A model generated the notes under the pieces. The model was not told the origin of the DNA. It saw only the letters and a list, made by a program, of their open reading frames with translations, and searched no databases. From an uncultured Pelagibacteraceae bacterium (GTDB lineage: Bacteria; Pseudomonadota; Alphaproteobacteria; Pelagibacterales; Pelagibacteraceae), in contig CACHTQ010000006.1 in assembly GCA_902582845.1 (NCBI GenBank), forward strand, positions 1 to 60,382: a stretch of DNA of 60,382 nt, written 5' to 3'. This document shows positions 44,014-54,208 of the stretch, piece after piece (within the stretch, counting starts at the first letter, position 1; every line of letters begins with the position of its first letter). The position numbers were made by a program, and so were the translations under genes.

Positions 44014-45671
44014 TAAATCTTTACTAAGTTAATATTAGCAAAAGGTTTTTTTCCAGTTTTTTCTTTTGTAAATTTACGACAAGTAATTTTTAGTGCATCT
44101 ATTAAATTGTGCTCTTGCTGTTTATTATCAAGTTTAAATGTTCTTGTTGTTTTTTCAATTTCATCTTCTAGTCCATATATAAAATCCTCTTTATCATAAA
44201 CAGGTAATCCCCTAAAAGTGATTATGGGACTATTATGGATATTTCCCTTTGGAGTAATCAAAATTGTTATTTCCAAATATCCATTGCTACTCAAATTTCT
44301 TCTTTCTTTTATTGATAGAGAATCTTCTTCAACACTGACATTGCCATCTAAATATAATCTACCACTCGGTGCTTTATCATAAACTTCTGGTTTATCTCCA
44401 GGAGATAGTTTTACAATATCTCCATTTTCAACTTGGACAGGATTAGGAACCTGCATTTCTTTTGCAAAATTGATATGCTCTATCATATGTCTGTGCTCTC
44501 CATGAACTGGGATAACACATTGTGGTTTAACCCATTGATACATATCTTTAAGATCTTCTCGATTTGGATGACCTGATACATGTATAAACTCCGTTTCTTC
44601 AGAGATCACCTCGATACCATCTTTCACTAATTGATTATGGAGCTTATAAAGTTTTTTTTCATTACCCGGAATAATTTTTGATGAAAAAATAACTGCGTCA
44701 TCTTTTTCAATAAATACATCTGGATGAATATAACTTGCTATTCGCATCATTGCTCCCATTGGTTCGCCTTGACTACCTGTGCATAAATAGAGAATTTTTT
44801 CTCTAGAGAAATTTTTTGCATCCCTAGGATCAACAGGTTCAATTGTATTTTTTAAATATCCACATTGTCTTGCAGCCTTATAAATTCTGTGCATTGATCT
44901 TCCAACTAAAGATATCTGTCTCCCAGATTTTTCAGCACAGTAAAAAGCTGTTTCCATTCTTGCGACATTTGACGCAAAAGAAGTAATGATAACTCTTTTT
45001 TTTAATCGATTAACTATATTTAACAAATTTTTTCTTACATCTAACTCTGATCCTGATCTTCCGGCACTAAAAACATTTGTTGAGTCACAAATCATTGCTA
45101 AGACACCCTCATCACCTATTTCTTTTAATCTTTTAGAATTAATTTCATCTCCAATTAATGGATTTGGATCAACTTTCCAGTCTCCAGTATGTAGAATTAC
45201 GCCTGCTGGGGTTTTAATTCTCAAACCATTTGGCTCTAGTATTGAATGTGTTAAAGTGATGTATTCAATCTCAAACTTTTCTAATGAAATATTTCCGTTT
45301 AATTCAACAATTTGTAAATCTTTAGTAATATCAATATGTTTTTCTTTAAATTTTTCCTTTATCAAAACAGCTGTGAACGGTGTTGCATATATCTTGCATT
45401 GTAGTTTTGGCCATAAATGAGCGATTGCTCCAATGTGATCCTCATGAGCATGAGTGAGAACTATTCCTAATAAATTATCTTTTTTTTCAACAATAAAACC
45501 TGGGTCTGGGTAAATTAAATCTATTCCAGGAAGAGTGTCATCTGCGAAAGTAACACCAATATCAACCATAATCCATTTGTGGTCACCTGGTAAACCATAA
45601 CCAAACAGATTCATGTTCATCCCAATTTCACCAGATCCACCTAGTGGACAAAATAATAATTCTTCTTTCAT
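44013..45671 (-). CDS. rnj: Ribonuclease J
   Basis: Metallo-beta-lactamase-fold ribonuclease with 5' exonuclease and endonuclease activity in mRNA decay and rRNA maturation, 552 residues. The zinc motif HAHEDH is at 74-79, with ILHTGDWKVD, the beta-CASP features ICDSTNVFSAGRSGSE, ITSFASNVARMETAF, CTGSQGEPMGAM, and VSGHPNREDLK with VIPVHGEHRHM near residues 375-405. Alphaproteobacteria commonly have RNase J along with RNase E. It overlaps coaX by four bases. Confidence 0.96.
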   Translation of the reverse strand: MKEELLFCPLGGSGEIGMNMNLFGYGLPGDHKWIMVDIGVTFADDTLPGIDLIYPDPGFIVEKKDNLLGIVLTHAHEDHIGAIAHLWPKLQCKIYATPFTAVLIKEKFKEKHIDITKDLQIVELNGNISLEKFEIEYITLTHSILEPNGLRIKTPAGVILHTGDWKVDPNPLIGDEINSKRLKEIGDEGVLAMICDSTNVFSAGRSGSELDVRKNLLNIVNRLKKRVIITSFASNVARMETAFYCAEKSGRQISLVGRSMHRIYKAARQCGYLKNTIEPVDPRDAKNFSREKILYLCTGSQGEPMGAMMRIASYIHPDVFIEKDDAVIFSSKIIPGNEKKLYKLHNQLVKDGIEVISEETEFIHVSGHPNREDLKDMYQWVKPQCVIPVHGEHRHMIEHINFAKEMQVPNPVQVENGDIVKLSPGDKPEVYDKAPSGRLYLDGNVSVEEDSLSIKERRNLSSNGYLEITILITPKGNIHNSPIITFRGLPVYDKEDFIYGLEDEIEKTTRTFKLDNKQQEHNLIDALKITCRKFTKEKTGKKPFANINLVKI

Positions 45672-46417
45672 CTATTTAATAATTTAGAAATTTTTATAAG
45701 ACCCTTAACAGTGATATCTTTGTTTTCAATAACTTTTGTTTTAATTGAATTTTTAAATAAATTAGAAAAGCCACCCGTAATAACAACCTTATAAGATTTC
45801 CCTGTTTCTTTCATAATCAAATTAATAATATTGTCAATTAAACCTGCATAGCCCCAAAAAAAACCTGATCTCACAGCTGTATTTGTATCTATTCCAATTA
45901 CCTTTTTTATTTTTTTTAGATTTATTTTAGGTATCAAAGAAGCCTTATCAGTTAAAGTATTTAATGAAATACTTATACCAGGAGCAATAATTCCTCCTCT
46001 ATAAGTATTACTCACTAATACATCAAATGTTGTAGCAGTGCCAAAATCTAGGATAATAAAATTCTTATTAGGTTTCATAAGACTTATTGCATTAGCCAGT
46101 CTATCAGAACCAACTTGCTTAAAATTTGCTTTTATATTTAAGATAGATTTTATATTGAGATCTTTTATTTCATAACATTTAATTTTAGTTTTTTTTGATA
46201 TAAATTTTTTTATAGAAGTAAAGGTTTTTGGGACAACACTACAAAATAGTATTTTTTCAATATTCTTAAAATCTTTTGTTAAAATTTTAAATTTTCTATT
46301 TAGAATTGAGTTTGTTTTTAATTTTGAAGGAAAACTTATTTTTTTTAAAATCTTATCTTTAGAATTTACTAAAAATAATTTAGTTACTGAATTTCCAATA
46401 TCTCCTAAAATTAGCAT
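45668..46417 (-). CDS. coaX: Type III pantothenate kinase
   Basis: Phosphorylates pantothenate in the first step of coenzyme A synthesis, ASKHA fold, 249 residues. The phosphate-binding start LILGDIGNSVTKLFLV, the catalytic region KQVGSDRLANAISLM, the ILDFGTATTFDV motif and GGIIAPGISISLNTL are all present, followed by KVVITGGFSNLF. The Asn-Ser of DIGNS replaces the more common DIGNT and is tolerated in the family. It lies six bases after birA, the largest gap in the nuo-dnaE run. Confidence 0.95.
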   Translation of the reverse strand: MLILGDIGNSVTKLFLVNSKDKILKKISFPSKLKTNSILNRKFKILTKDFKNIEKILFCSVVPKTFTSIKKFISKKTKIKCYEIKDLNIKSILNIKANFKQVGSDRLANAISLMKPNKNFIILDFGTATTFDVLVSNTYRGGIIAPGISISLNTLTDKASLIPKINLKKIKKVIGIDTNTAVRSGFFWGYAGLIDNIINLIMKETGKSYKVVITGGFSNLFKNSIKTKVIENKDITVKGLIKISKLLNR

Positions 46418-46423
46418 ATATAT

Positions 46424-46963
46424 TTATACTCTTTTTTTAATTAATCTCTTTAAATTGTTTTCAAAAATCTTTTTTAGTTCTAATTCAAATTTCTTTTTTG
46501 AAATATCTTTATTTACAAGCTCCCTTAAATGTGTAGTTTGGTAATTTCTTAAAAAGGGACTTTTTATTAGATTTACACCAATACCAACAATCAAATAAGT
46601 ATGATTAAGTTTATTTACTTTTTCTTGTAAAATTCCACATATCTTTTTTTTTTGGATCAAAAGATCATTAGGTTTTTTAAAATAAATTTTTTTTTTATAA
46701 TATTGCGAAATACATTTTTTAACCATTAAACAATTAATTTTAGTTAATTTGTTTAAAGATATTTTGAAGTTTTTTAAATTATAAAAAAAACTAACAAATA
46801 AATTTCCTTTATAGGAAACCCATTTTTTTCCGTATTGTCCTCTACCATTAATTTGTAAATCAGATAAGATCATACCATAATCATGATTATATTTTTTGAT
46901 TATTCTTATTGCAGTATTATTGGTGCTTTTTACTTTACTAAATCTAAATATTTTAAATTTCAT
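46424..46963 (-). CDS. birA: Biotin-protein ligase, short catalytic-only form
   Basis: Attaches biotin to acetyl-CoA carboxylase carrier protein and similar targets. At 179 residues it comprises little more than the ligase domain: VKSTNNTAIRI at 11-21, the biotinyl-AMP loop NGRGQYGKKWVS (39-50), FKKPNDLLIQKKKICGIL with the catalytic lysine, and YLIVGIGVNLI. The DNA-binding N-terminal domain of E. coli BirA and most of the C-terminal SH3-like domain are absent. It sits between nuoN (one-base overlap) and coaX, as in other alphaproteobacteria. Confidence 0.93.
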   Translation of the reverse strand: MKFKIFRFSKVKSTNNTAIRIIKKYNHDYGMILSDLQINGRGQYGKKWVSYKGNLFVSFFYNLKNFKISLNKLTKINCLMVKKCISQYYKKKIYFKKPNDLLIQKKKICGILQEKVNKLNHTYLIVGIGVNLIKSPFLRNYQTTHLRELVNKDISKKKFELELKKIFENNLKRLIKKRV

Positions 46964-48381
46964 TAAATTATATTGATTTTAGAAACTGCATCAATCAATT
47001 CACTAGGAAAAATAAAGTACATTAAAATTAATATTGTAGATACCGTTAAAGATAACTTCAACCAAAGGTTATGATCTTTGTCATAACTATCTTTTTCCTC
47101 ATCGAAATACATTATCTTAATAATTCGCAAGTAATAAAACGCTGCTACGACTGTTGATAATAGTCCAACAATAGCTAAAAAATACATTGACTGTTCAATA
47201 ACGGATTTAAAAATATAAAATTTCGCAAAAAATCCTGCAAGTGGCGGAATTCCTGCTAAAGAAAATAAAATTATCAATAATGAAATTGAAAGTAAGGGGT
47301 GATTTTTTGATAATCCTGATAAATCATCTATTTGTTCATAATAAATATTATTTCTTTTCATCATTAACAAACATGAAAAAAAACCTAAGTTCATAATTAT
47401 ATAAATAGTCATATAAATAACTGAGCTTTGTATCCCGTCATTAGATCCAGTTGCTAAACCTGCTAAAGCATATCCAATATGACTAATAGAGCTATAAGCT
47501 ATAAGTCTTTTAAGATTTCTTTGTCCTATTGCTGCTATCGCACCAAAAAGCATGGATGCGATTGATAAAAAAACTAAAATCATTTGCCACTGATCAATAA
47601 GGTTTAAAAAAGGAACATATAAAAATCTTATAAACACAGTCAACGCTGCTATCTTAGGAACCATTGTAAAAAATAATGTTACTGATGTTGGCGACCCTTC
47701 ATAAACGTCTGGGGCCCACATATGAAAAGGTACAGCAGAAATTTTAAATGCTAACCCCACCAAAATAAAAACTATTCCAAAAGTAATAGCATATTCATTT
47801 GTAGTAAATTGGGTTGAAATTACATTAAAATTTGTTGAACCTGTAAAACCATAAATTAAAGAACAACCGTACAATAACAAACCTGAGGATAATGCACTTA
47901 AAACAAAATATTTTAATCCTGCTTCAGATGATTTTAATTGATCTCTATTAAATGTTGCCAAAACATATAAGGCTAATGACTGAAGCTCTAAACCCATATA
48001 GAAAACAATTAGATCATTAGAGCTAATCATAATCATCATGCCCAATACAGAACTTAGAATTAAAATTGGATATTCAATTTTGAAAATTTTAAAGGTTCTT
48101 AAATAATTTGATGAAATTAGCAAAACTACAAAAGCAGCTAATAAAGTTATAATCTTCATGAATGATGACAAATAATCAATGATAATACTCTTATTAAATA
48201 AAGTTGTCGGATTAATACTTAAAGTTTCATTAAATGTAATGACTGCTGTAACTAATAAAACTAATAATGAAATATTATGGATAATTTTTGAACTATCTTT
48301 TTTAAAAACCCCTAAAATTAGTAAAAACATTATTGATAATGAGATAAAAATTTCTGGAAATATTAATTCAATATTATTCAT
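46963..48381 (-). CDS. nuoN: NADH-quinone oxidoreductase subunit N
   Basis: Antiporter-like proton-pumping subunit of respiratory complex I, 472 residues with about 13-14 membrane helices. Conserved stretches include FYMGLELQSLALYVLATFNR with the key Glu, SEAGLKYFVLSALSSGLLLYG, FKISAVPFHMWAPDVYEGSP with the conserved Lys, the AAIGQRNLKRLIAYSSISHI lysine helix, and GIPPLAGFFAKFYIF. It is the last nuo gene; birA follows with a one-base overlap and nuoM precedes with four. Confidence 0.96.
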   Translation of the reverse strand: MNNIELIFPEIFISLSIMFLLILGVFKKDSSKIIHNISLLVLLVTAVITFNETLSINPTTLFNKSIIIDYLSSFMKIITLLAAFVVLLISSNYLRTFKIFKIEYPILILSSVLGMMIMISSNDLIVFYMGLELQSLALYVLATFNRDQLKSSEAGLKYFVLSALSSGLLLYGCSLIYGFTGSTNFNVISTQFTTNEYAITFGIVFILVGLAFKISAVPFHMWAPDVYEGSPTSVTLFFTMVPKIAALTVFIRFLYVPFLNLIDQWQMILVFLSIASMLFGAIAAIGQRNLKRLIAYSSISHIGYALAGLATGSNDGIQSSVIYMTIYIIMNLGFFSCLLMMKRNNIYYEQIDDLSGLSKNHPLLSISLLIILFSLAGIPPLAGFFAKFYIFKSVIEQSMYFLAIVGLLSTVVAAFYYLRIIKIMYFDEEKDSYDKDHNLWLKLSLTVSTILILMYFIFPSELIDAVSKINII

Positions 48382-49862
48382 TGTTTGCTTACCACACTGA
48401 AGTTGTATGTATCGATTAAATCACTTATTGAAACTTCAATAGTGTTAATTAATGGTTCTGGATAAAAACCAAAATATAAAGTTGGTATAGCTAAACAGGT
48501 TAGCGTAAACGCCTCTGATCTATTTAAATCAATCATTTTTTTTAACTCAGAGTTTATTAATTTTCCAAAAATAACTCTTTTGTACAACCAAAGCATATAT
48601 GCTGCTCCAATAATAACTCCTAAACTAGCTAATACTGCTACTAAAAAATTATCTTTAAAAGCAGCCATTAAAATTAAAAATTCGCCAACAAACCCGCTTG
48701 TTCCTGGTAATCCTAAAGCAGCTAAGGTAAATACCATAAATAAAATAGCGTATTTGGGTATAATGGTAACAATACCTCCATATGTTGCAATCAATCTAGA
48801 GTGCATTCGATCATAAACGACACCAACACATAAAAATAAAGCGGCTGATACTAGACCGTGACTGATCATTTGAATTATACTTCCTTCAATACCTTGCTGT
48901 TGGATTGTAAATATTCCTAAGGTAACAAATCCCATATGGGCCACAGAAGAATATGCTATTAATTTCTTCATATCCTCTTGCATTAAAGCAATTAACGACG
49001 TGAAAATGATTGCTACAACACTTAATGTATAAATCAAGGGAGTAAAAACTTCTGAAGCGGAGGGAAATAATCCTAAAGAAAATCTTATAAATCCATAGCC
49101 TGCCATTTTAAGTAAAATAGCAGCTAACAACACCGATCCTGCTGTTGGAGCTTCAACATGTGCATCTGGTAGCCATGTATGAACTGGCCACATTGGAGTT
49201 TTTACAGCAAATGAACTAAAAAAAGCTAACCACAATAAATTTTGATATTTCGTATCTATACCTAACTCGTAAAGTTGAACGACATCTGTGGTACCTGTGA
49301 TCCAATAAATTGAAATTATTGCCACCAGCATTAGAACTGATCCCAAAAGAGTGAATAAAAAAAACTTAAAAGCAGAGTAAACTCTTCTAGCTCCACCCCA
49401 AATTCCAATAATTAAAAACATTGGGATTAACCCAGCCTCAAAAAATAAGTAAAAAACAACAAGATCTAGAGAACAAAAAACGCCTATCATGAAAGTTTCC
49501 ATAACAAGGATAGCTATTAAAAATTCGTTTAATCTTTTCGTGACTGAATTATTAACTGAAATTATACATAGAGGTGTAATAAATGTTGTAAGAATTATAA
49601 AAAGTATTGATATTCCATCAACTCCCACTTTGTAATTAATTAAACCTTCGATCCAAATTCTATCTTCAACAAATTGGAAAGCAGAAGTTGTTTGGTCAAA
49701 TAAAAACCATAAATAAATAGATAAAAAAAAGTTTACTAGGGATGTAAATAAGGCAACATATTTTGCAGTAATCTTATTTTCACTTTTACTTTTTGTAAAA
49801 AATAGAAATAGTGCTCCAATGGAAGGTAAAAGTATTAATGAAGAAAGAATTGGGAAATTCAT
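48378..49862 (-). CDS. nuoM: NADH-quinone oxidoreductase subunit M
   Basis: Antiporter-like proton-pumping subunit of complex I, 494 residues, about 14 membrane helices. Visible conserved segments are VGVDGISILFIILTTFITPL, FYLFFEAGLIPMFLIIGIWGG (essential Glu), KTPMWPVHTWLPDAHVEAPT (conserved Lys), LMQEDMKKLIAYSSVAHMGF and GLPGTSGFVGEFLIL. It shares one base with nuoL and overlaps nuoN by four bases. Confidence 0.97.
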   Translation of the reverse strand: MNFPILSSLILLPSIGALFLFFTKSKSENKITAKYVALFTSLVNFFLSIYLWFLFDQTTSAFQFVEDRIWIEGLINYKVGVDGISILFIILTTFITPLCIISVNNSVTKRLNEFLIAILVMETFMIGVFCSLDLVVFYLFFEAGLIPMFLIIGIWGGARRVYSAFKFFLFTLLGSVLMLVAIISIYWITGTTDVVQLYELGIDTKYQNLLWLAFFSSFAVKTPMWPVHTWLPDAHVEAPTAGSVLLAAILLKMAGYGFIRFSLGLFPSASEVFTPLIYTLSVVAIIFTSLIALMQEDMKKLIAYSSVAHMGFVTLGIFTIQQQGIEGSIIQMISHGLVSAALFLCVGVVYDRMHSRLIATYGGIVTIIPKYAILFMVFTLAALGLPGTSGFVGEFLILMAAFKDNFLVAVLASLGVIIGAAYMLWLYKRVIFGKLINSELKKMIDLNRSEAFTLTCLAIPTLYFGFYPEPLINTIEVSISDLIDTYNFSVVSKQ

Positions 49863-51775
49863 TATTTAACAATTAAGAAGGTTAAAAAAGCAGAAAAACC
49901 AAGTAACATTATAAATGCATATTGATAAATATAACCACTTTGAAATTTATTGGCTTTAATAGAAACTTTTTTAATTATCCCAGAAATACCATCAGGTCCA
50001 AAGCCATCGATAACTTTAACATCAAAAAATTTCCACAAAAATAAACCAAATTTTTTTGAAGATTTTACAAATAATGTTTCGTAAATTTCGTCAAAATACC
50101 ATTTATTTAACAAAAATTTATATAGTGGCTCATTAATATTCACCAGTTGAGCTGGAAAATTCTTATTTTTTACGAATAAATAATAAGCAAGTGGTATAGA
50201 TAAAGTTACTAATGTTGGGGTTAAAACTAAAAACCACAATGGTGGGTGATCAGTACTTAAAGGTTCTAAAAAGAAAATTGATTTATTCCAAAAATTATTA
50301 ATTCCCTCATAACCTATAAATAAATCTTTAAAAATAAATCCAGCAAAAATCGCTCCAATGGATAATATTATCAAAGGTATTAACATAACTAGTGGAGACT
50401 CATGTGTCTCCTCAATATTGAGTTCCTTGTTGTTATATTGTCCATGAAAAGTTTTAAACATCAGTCTCCAGGAATAAATTGATGTTAAAAAAGCTGTTAA
50501 TATACCTATTCCAGCTGCATAATATCCTGTAGTAGTGCCACTTAAGTATGCAAATTCTATAATTGCATCCTTAGAATAAAAACCAGATAGCAAAGGAAAG
50601 CCTGTTAATGCTAAAGTTCCTATTATCATTAAAGCATAAGTGTATGGCAATTTTCTCCATACTCCTCCCATATTATTTATGTTTTGCTCATCTTTAAAAG
50701 CATGAATAACAGACCCTGATCCTAGAAACAATAATGCCTTAAAAAAGGCATGAGTAAATAAATGAAACATTGCAACATTATATGCACCTACACCAGCAGC
50801 AAAAAACATATAACCTAATTGACTACAAGTGGAATAAGCTATGATTTTTTTTATGTCTGTTTGAACTAAAGCTACACTCGCTGCAAAAAAAGCAGTACTC
50901 ATACCTACTACAGTGACAATGTTTAAAGCTAACTCTGAATATTCGTATATCGGTGAACATCTTACAACTAAAAAAACTCCAGCAGTAACCATAGTGGCTG
51001 CATGGATCAAAGCTGAAACAGGTGTTGGACCTTCCATTGCATCTGGCAACCAGGTATGTAAAAAAATTTGAGCCGATTTACCCATAGCACCAATGAATAA
51101 TAAGATACAAATTAAATCTACAGCATTAATCTGAATACCTAAAAAATTAAGATTTTCATCTACAACTGTTGGGATTTGATTAAAAACTTCTGTGTAGTTT
51201 ACAGTTCCGAATAAATAAAAAATCAAAAAAATACCAAGAGCAAAACCAAAATCTCCAACTCTATTTACAACAAACGCCTTAATAGCTGCTGCATTTGCAG
51301 TTTCTTTTTTAAACCAAAAACCAATTAAGAAATAAGAACAAAGGCCTACCCCCTCCCAACCAAAAAATAATTGAATAAAATTATCAGCCGTTACCAACAT
51401 TAACATGGCAAATGTAAATAACGATAAGTAAGCCATAAATCTTGGTTTATGAGGATCATGGGACATGTATCCAATTGAATAGATATGAACTAATGCAGAA
51501 ACAAAAGTTACAACTACTAACATTACTGATGACAATGCATCTATTTTCATTGACCAATTTACCTCTAGTGATCCAGAATTAATCCATGTAGCAATTTTGA
51601 TATTTTCCTCGTATTGATTAAAAATTACTTCATAAAATACAATTGCTGAAAGAACAGCTGATATAGATACTAATAGACTTGTAACTATCTCAGAATTTCT
51701 GTCCCCTATAAATTTACCGAAAAATCCTGATATAATTGAAGCAATTAATGGTAATGCTAAAATTGAAATTTCCAT
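49862..51775 (-). CDS. nuoL: NADH-quinone oxidoreductase subunit L
   Basis: Distal antiporter-like subunit of complex I, 637 residues. It shows MKIDALSSVMLVVVTFVSAL, the FFGWEGVGLCSYFLIGFWF glutamate helix, NRVGDFGFALG, HTWLPDAMEGPTPVSALIHA with the HAATMVTAGVFLV helix, and KKIIAYSTCSQLGYMFFA. The C-terminal 150 residues carry the long lateral helix and final anchor helix that distinguish NuoL from NuoM and NuoN. One base separates it from nuoK. Confidence 0.97.
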   Translation of the reverse strand: MEISILALPLIASIISGFFGKFIGDRNSEIVTSLLVSISAVLSAIVFYEVIFNQYEENIKIATWINSGSLEVNWSMKIDALSSVMLVVVTFVSALVHIYSIGYMSHDPHKPRFMAYLSLFTFAMLMLVTADNFIQLFFGWEGVGLCSYFLIGFWFKKETANAAAIKAFVVNRVGDFGFALGIFLIFYLFGTVNYTEVFNQIPTVVDENLNFLGIQINAVDLICILLFIGAMGKSAQIFLHTWLPDAMEGPTPVSALIHAATMVTAGVFLVVRCSPIYEYSELALNIVTVVGMSTAFFAASVALVQTDIKKIIAYSTCSQLGYMFFAAGVGAYNVAMFHLFTHAFFKALLFLGSGSVIHAFKDEQNINNMGGVWRKLPYTYALMIIGTLALTGFPLLSGFYSKDAIIEFAYLSGTTTGYYAAGIGILTAFLTSIYSWRLMFKTFHGQYNNKELNIEETHESPLVMLIPLIILSIGAIFAGFIFKDLFIGYEGINNFWNKSIFFLEPLSTDHPPLWFLVLTPTLVTLSIPLAYYLFVKNKNFPAQLVNINEPLYKFLLNKWYFDEIYETLFVKSSKKFGLFLWKFFDVKVIDGFGPDGISGIIKKVSIKANKFQSGYIYQYAFIMLLGFSAFLTFLIVK

Positions 51776-51776
51776 T

Positions 51777-52088
51777 TTATCCTTTTAATTTATCTATCTC
51801 TTCAACTCTTATAGTTCCCGCATTTCTGTAATAGACTACTATTATAGCAAGACCAATAGCTGCCTCAGCAGCTGCTACAGTTAAAATAAATAATGTAAAA
51901 ACTTGACCAGTCAAATCGCCAAGATAAATAGAAAATGATACTAAATTAATGTTCACAGCTAATAATATCAACTCAATACTCATCAAAATCACGATAATAT
52001 TTTTTCTATTAAGAAATATACCAATGACTCCAATGCTAAAGATAACCGCTCCTAAAGTAAGATAATGTCCTAAACCTATTTCAATCAT
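51777..52088 (-). CDS. nuoK: NADH-quinone oxidoreductase subunit K
   Basis: Small MrpC-like membrane subunit of complex I, 103 residues with three helices. It has the conserved glutamates in [17 protein letters not shown] (helix 2) and [19 protein letters not shown] (helix 3), both important for proton transfer in the family. Length matches the usual 100-102. It overlaps nuoJ by eight bases. Confidence 0.96.
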   Translation of the reverse strand: MIEIGLGHYLTLGAVIFSIGVIGIFLNRKNIIVILMSIELILLAVNINLVSFSIYLGDLTGQVFTLFILTVAAAEAAIGLAIIVVYYRNAGTIRVEEIDKLKG

Positions 52089-52716
52089 CTATCTTTACTC
52101 CCTTATTCGATTGAACTTCTAAAACTTCAATACCTTCAGACCTTTCTCTAGAAATTTGTTTCAAATAACTTTGAGTTTTTACTCCTTCTCTTCGTCTATA
52201 GGTAAGAACGATTGCACCAATCATTGCAATTAATAATATCATTCCACTAATTTGAAAAATATGAATATAATCAGTATACAAAACCTGGCCTAATGAGTGT
52301 GTATTACTTATTTCATTAGAAATTTGTGTAGTTTTTTGATCAGATAATTCAGGTTTATATTTCCAACCACCTACAACAATAATTAATTCAAAAAAAATAA
52401 TTGTACTTATAATTAAACCAACTGGAATATGACTAGAAGAAGTTGCCTCAGAATTAAACCATTGATTTTTTTGTTGAGCAACATTTAACATCATTACAAC
52501 GAATAAGAACAACACAGCTACTGCACCAACATATACAATCAGCATTATCATCCCCAAAAACTCTGCTCCAATCATTATAAAGAGACAAGAAATACTAATA
52601 AAATCTAATATTAAAAAAAAAACTGAGTGTACTGTGTTTTTCGAAACTGTAACCATGATAGCTGAAATGACTGCAATAATCGAAAAAACATAAAAAAATA
52701 TTGCATGGGCTACCAT
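52081..52716 (-). CDS. nuoJ: NADH-quinone oxidoreductase subunit J
   Basis: Membrane subunit of complex I near the quinone-side hinge, 211 residues, five predicted helices. The pattern [20 protein letters not shown] and [20 protein letters not shown] (the helix-3 region with the conserved Tyr) is typical, followed by [11 protein letters not shown] and the C-terminal [17 protein letters not shown]. It is four bases after nuoI and overlaps nuoK by eight bases. Confidence 0.95.
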   Translation of the reverse strand: MVAHAIFFYVFSIIAVISAIMVTVSKNTVHSVFFLILDFISISCLFIMIGAEFLGMIMLIVYVGAVAVLFLFVVMMLNVAQQKNQWFNSEATSSSHIPVGLIISTIIFFELIIVVGGWKYKPELSDQKTTQISNEISNTHSLGQVLYTDYIHIFQISGMILLIAMIGAIVLTYRRREGVKTQSYLKQISRERSEGIEVLEVQSNKGVKIDD

Positions 52717-52720
52717 AAAT

Positions 52721-53206
52721 TTACCTATAAGGATTGTCTGATTTTATATTCGCTGCTAAAATATTTTCCCATCTATCACCATTATCAAGTAATTTTTCTT
52801 TAGTATAATAAAGCTCTTCTCTTGTTTCTGTTGAAAATTCAAAATTTGGACCTTGTACTATTGCATCTACTGGGCATGATTCTTCACATAGACCACAATA
52901 AATACATTTCATCATATCAATATCGTAACGCGTAGTTTTTCTGCTTCCATCAGATCTTTCAGCAGACTCTATTGTAATTGCTTGCGCTGGACAGACTGCT
53001 TCACATAACTTACATGCTATACATCTCTCTTCGCCATTTGGATATCTTCTAAGTGCGTGCTCTCCTCTAAATCTTGGGCTAATTTTTCCTTTTTCAAAAG
53101 GATAATTTATTGTTTTTTTTGTTTTAAACATTTCTCTTAAAGCAATTAATAAGCCAGTTGCAAAATCAACCATGAATATCGTTTTCAAAAATCTTGTAAT
53201 TTTCAT
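52721..53206 (-). CDS. nuoI: NADH-quinone oxidoreductase subunit I
   Basis: Peripheral-arm subunit of complex I carrying two [4Fe-4S] clusters (N6a, N6b), 161 residues. The two ferredoxin motifs are [19 protein letters not shown] (about 61-79) and [19 protein letters not shown] (about 100-118); each contributes three cysteines to one cluster and one to the other. It starts with an amphipathic helix, contacts NuoH, and abuts the nuoH stop with no spacer. Confidence 0.97.
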   Translation of the reverse strand: MKITRFLKTIFMVDFATGLLIALREMFKTKKTINYPFEKGKISPRFRGEHALRRYPNGEERCIACKLCEAVCPAQAITIESAERSDGSRKTTRYDIDMMKCIYCGLCEESCPVDAIVQGPNFEFSTETREELYYTKEKLLDNGDRWENILAANIKSDNPYR

Positions 53207-54205
53207 TTAGAGTTTAGGTAAAAGGTTAAAATAAAATAAATAACTTGCAGTTAAAACAACATAGGTTAGAGAAAATGGAAGGAATATTTTCCAACCTAAT
53301 CTCATTAATTGATCATATCTATATCTCGGTACAACTGCTTTAACTAATGCAAATAAAATAAATAAAAGTAATATTTTTAAAATTAACCAAATGGCACCTG
53401 GTATCATATTAAATGGATATATATCAATAGGTGAAAGCCAGCCGCCCAAAAATAAAATCGATCCTAAAGCACACATTAATAAAATGTTTGCATACTCCCC
53501 TAACCAGAACATTGCATACATCATGCCAGAATATTCAGTTTGATATCCAGCAACTAACTCTGCTTCGGCTTCAGGTAAATCAAAAGGTGGTCGATTTGTT
53601 TCTGCTAAAGCAGAAATAAAAAAAATTACAAACATTGGAAATAAAGGAATTATGAACCAGATATTCTGTTGGGCTAAAACGATATCACTTAAATTTAATG
53701 ATCCTACGCACAAAAGGACATTAATGATAATAATGCCAATTGAAACTTCATAAGAAACCATTTGCGCTGCAGATCTTATTGAACCTAAAAAAGGATATTT
53801 AGAATTGGAAGCCCAACCCCCCATGATAATTCCATAAACTCCGAGTGAAGAAACAGCAAAAATATACAGTATTCCAACATTTATATTAGCTAAAACCTGA
53901 TCTTCTCCAAAAGGTATAACTGCCCATGCTATTAAAGCTAAAGTCATTGTAATAATTGGAGCTAAAATAAAAATAATCTTATTAGAGCTAGCCGGAATTA
54001 TAATTTCTTTAAAAATATATTTTAATGCATCAGCTAATGATTGTAATAAACCGAAAGGACCTACAACATTAGGACCTTGTCTTTTTTGAACAAAAGCCCA
54101 AACCCTTCTATCTAACCAAACAATCATGGCAACAGAAACTAGAACTGGGACAAGAAGAAAGAGGATTTTGTAAACTTCCTCAAAAACTAAATTTAAATAT
54201 TCCAT
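53207..54205 (-). CDS. nuoH: NADH-quinone oxidoreductase subunit H
   Basis: Membrane subunit of complex I that forms the quinone channel with NuoB and NuoD, 332 residues, about eight helices. Conserved parts seen are [20 protein letters not shown] near the N-terminus, [36 protein letters not shown], and the hallmark charged loop [20 protein letters not shown] with [11 protein letters not shown]. It lies three bases after nuoG. Confidence 0.97.
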   Translation of the reverse strand: MEYLNLVFEEVYKILFLLVPVLVSVAMIVWLDRRVWAFVQKRQGPNVVGPFGLLQSLADALKYIFKEIIIPASSNKIIFILAPIITMTLALIAWAVIPFGEDQVLANINVGILYIFAVSSLGVYGIIMGGWASNSKYPFLGSIRSAAQMVSYEVSIGIIIINVLLCVGSLNLSDIVLAQQNIWFIIPLFPMFVIFFISALAETNRPPFDLPEAEAELVAGYQTEYSGMMYAMFWLGEYANILLMCALGSILFLGGWLSPIDIYPFNMIPGAIWLILKILLLFILFALVKAVVPRYRYDQLMRLGWKIFLPFSLTYVVLTASYLFYFNLLPKL

Positions 54206-54208
54206 TAT

